DNA of 57,645 nt from Faecalimicrobium dakarense (GTDB lineage: Bacteria; Bacillota; Clostridia; Peptostreptococcales; Peptostreptococcaceae), in NCBI RefSeq assembly GCF_000499525.1, contig NZ_HG529229.1, positions 1 through 57,645 on the forward strand, read 5' to 3'. Each line of letters begins with the position of its first letter. The stretch's first letter is position 1. Positions 56,371-57,645 of this stretch are shown one piece after another. The notes beneath the pieces were generated by a model that saw nothing but the letters and a program-made list of their open reading frames with translations, made no database searches and was not told the DNA's origin. Position numbers and translations under genes: made by a program.

Positions 56371-57645
56371 ATGGAAGAATTACAAGGAATATTATTCTTT
56401 ATTGCTTTAGTATCAGTAATCATAGCAATAATATCTATAAGATATACATTAAGCTTAAGAGGGTACTTAGAGGAATTTATTTATGTATCTAAAAGAATAA
56501 GTAATAAAGAATTTAATTCAAGATTAAATATATCAGCTAAAGGCGAGCTTGGAGAATTAGCTAAGAACTTTAATGAGATGATAAAAATAATGGACAGCAC
56601 AATAGCAGAGGTTGAATATAATCATCTTCAAATGACATCTATATTAAAAAGTATATCTCATGGAATTTTGGCAGTAGATATAGATGGAAACATAATGCTA
56701 ATAAATCAAGAAGCTAAAAGAATATTAAAATGTGACACGAATAAGCCGATAGAAGGAAATAATATTAATATAGTAATAAAAGAAGAAAAAATATTAAAAG
56801 AAATAATATCATTTAAAGGTTCAAAGAAAAATAAAAGTTTACAACTTAAAACCAAAGATGATGTAGTATATAAGGTTAATTTAGATCCAATATATCTTCA
56901 AGATTTTGATAACATAATAATTGGTTCTATCATTAACATAGAAGATATTACAGAAAAAGTAAAATTAGAAAATATGAGAAGCGACTTTGTTGCAAATGTA
57001 AGCCATGAACTTAAAACACCATTAACTTCTATTAGTGGATTTGTTGAAACATTAAAGTTAAATGAAAATATAGATATACAAACAAGAAATAGATTTTTAG
57101 AAATAATAGAGAGTGAGTCAGATAGATTAAAAAGATTAATTGATGATATTTTATTATTATCATTTATTGAAAATAATGAGAATATGTCATTTGATAATGT
57201 ATCTGTATACGAGGTATTTAAAGAAGTATATGATTTAACAAGCTATATAGCTAAATCTAAAAATATAAATGTATCCTATGAGTTTAGTGACAAGTCTATA
57301 AAAGTTTTATCTAATAGAGACTATATAAAACAAGTATTTTTAAATTTAATAGATAATGCTATTAAATATACACAGGATAATAAAAATGTAAATGTAGTAG
57401 TTGCTTTAGAAAATGATAATATCGTTATAAAAGTAATTGATGAAGGTGTAGGTATACCTAAAGAAGATACTTACAGAATATTTGAAAGGTTCTATAGGGT
57501 AGATAAGGCTAGAAGTAGAGATGTAGGTGGAACGGGTCTAGGATTAGCTATAACTAAACATATAGTAAAAAATCTAGGTGGAACTATAAATGTAAATAGT
57601 GAATTAGGACAAGGTAGCGAATTCATTGTTACTATACCTAAAAAA
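56371..57645 (+). CDS. phoR: PhoR-type sensor histidine kinase, cut by the window end
   Basis: 425 residues seen, no stop before the last base, so the 3' end is missing though little remains. One N-terminal membrane helix (about 5-25), then a HAMP domain (about 28-75), a PAS domain (about 85-190, ISHGILAVDIDGNIMLIN), the phospho-His in NVSHELKTPLTS and ATPase boxes LIDNAIKYT, DEGVGIP, GTGLGLAITKHI. No extracytoplasmic sensor domain, unlike B. subtilis PhoR. ATG at 56371 with TAGGAG before it. Confidence 0.9.
   Translation, partial: MEELQGILFFIALVSVIIAIISIRYTLSLRGYLEEFIYVSKRISNKEFNSRLNISAKGELGELAKNFNEMIKIMDSTIAEVEYNHLQMTSILKSISHGILAVDIDGNIMLINQEAKRILKCDTNKPIEGNNINIVIKEEKILKEIISFKGSKKNKSLQLKTKDDVVYKVNLDPIYLQDFDNIIIGSIINIEDITEKVKLENMRSDFVANVSHELKTPLTSISGFVETLKLNENIDIQTRNRFLEIIESESDRLKRLIDDILLLSFIENNENMSFDNVSVYEVFKEVYDLTSYIAKSKNINVSYEFSDKSIKVLSNRDYIKQVFLNLIDNAIKYTQDNKNVNVVVALENDNIVIKVIDEGVGIPKEDTYRIFERFYRVDKARSRDVGGTGLGLAITKHIVKNLGGTINVNSELGQGSEFIVTIPKK

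Overview
The window is a low-GC, A/T-codon-biased Firmicute chromosome segment that carries sporulation genes and anaerobic pyruvate metabolism. Gene content and order (nifJ, fbp, dcw cluster with spoVD/spoVE, spoIIGA-sigE-sigG, nrdR) resemble Clostridioides and its relatives, so my inference is a spore-forming Peptostreptococcaceae member. The exact genus cannot be read from the sequence. Almost everything is on the + strand. Only ychF and a BusR-like regulator are on the - strand. I saw no rRNA, tRNA, CRISPR array or insertion sequence.

Layout. 1-6.4 kb: pyruvate:ferredoxin oxidoreductase, a small membrane-anchored protein, class III fructose-bisphosphatase. 6.4-10.4 kb: rubrerythrin, then a BglG/LicT-type antiterminator and a glucose-type PTS EIICBA, each behind its own RNA antiterminator/terminator; a CcpA-like site lies upstream of the first. 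10.4-14.2 kb: D-aspartate ligase, aspartate racemase and a MurE lacking the DAP-type Arg; together they predict an L-Lys/D-Asp cross-linked peptidoglycan. 14.3-19.2 kb: rhodanese, a LytS/LytR-type two-component system and a CstA transporter with a LytTR-like direct repeat in front. 19.2-24.4 kb: ychF (frameshifted here), a membrane-anchored protein with a chelatase-like domain, and a pair of M16 peptidases. 24.4-27 kb: BCCT osmolyte transporter, tail-to-tail with a GntR+RCK_C regulator of BusR type. 27.2-48 kb: lgt, rsmH, then a sigma-54 module (activator, NhaC antiporter, isoaspartyl dipeptidase) sitting inside the dcw cluster, then ftsL, spoVD, murF, mraY, murD, spoVE, murG, murA, divIB, two DUF881 genes, sbp and ftsZ. 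48.3-50.8 kb: spoIIGA-sigE and sigG. 50.9-54.1 kb: an agr-type peptide-signalling locus (membrane protein, agrB, agrD) followed by a membrane GGDEF/HD-GYP protein. 54.2 kb to end: ylmC-like, nrdR, pgeF, phoP and a phoR cut by the window end.

How they fit together. Glucose uptake (ptsG under antitermination, with CcpA-like control of the antiterminator), gluconeogenic Fbp, PFOR and a probable pyruvate-responsive LytSR/CstA system form a central-carbon neighbourhood. The second half makes and directs the cell wall and then the spore.

Two themes stand out. First, four genes (ychF, ftsL, murD, agrB) are each broken by a single-base length change in an A run. As murD should be essential, these are probably homopolymer sequencing errors or slippage sites rather than true pseudogenes. 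Second, there is much RNA-level control: two antiterminators, a long rod-like ptsG leader, and inverted repeats that would hide the Shine-Dalgarno sequences of sigG and murA in read-through mRNA. The most novel-looking unit is the kinase-less agr locus next to a bifunctional c-di-GMP protein.
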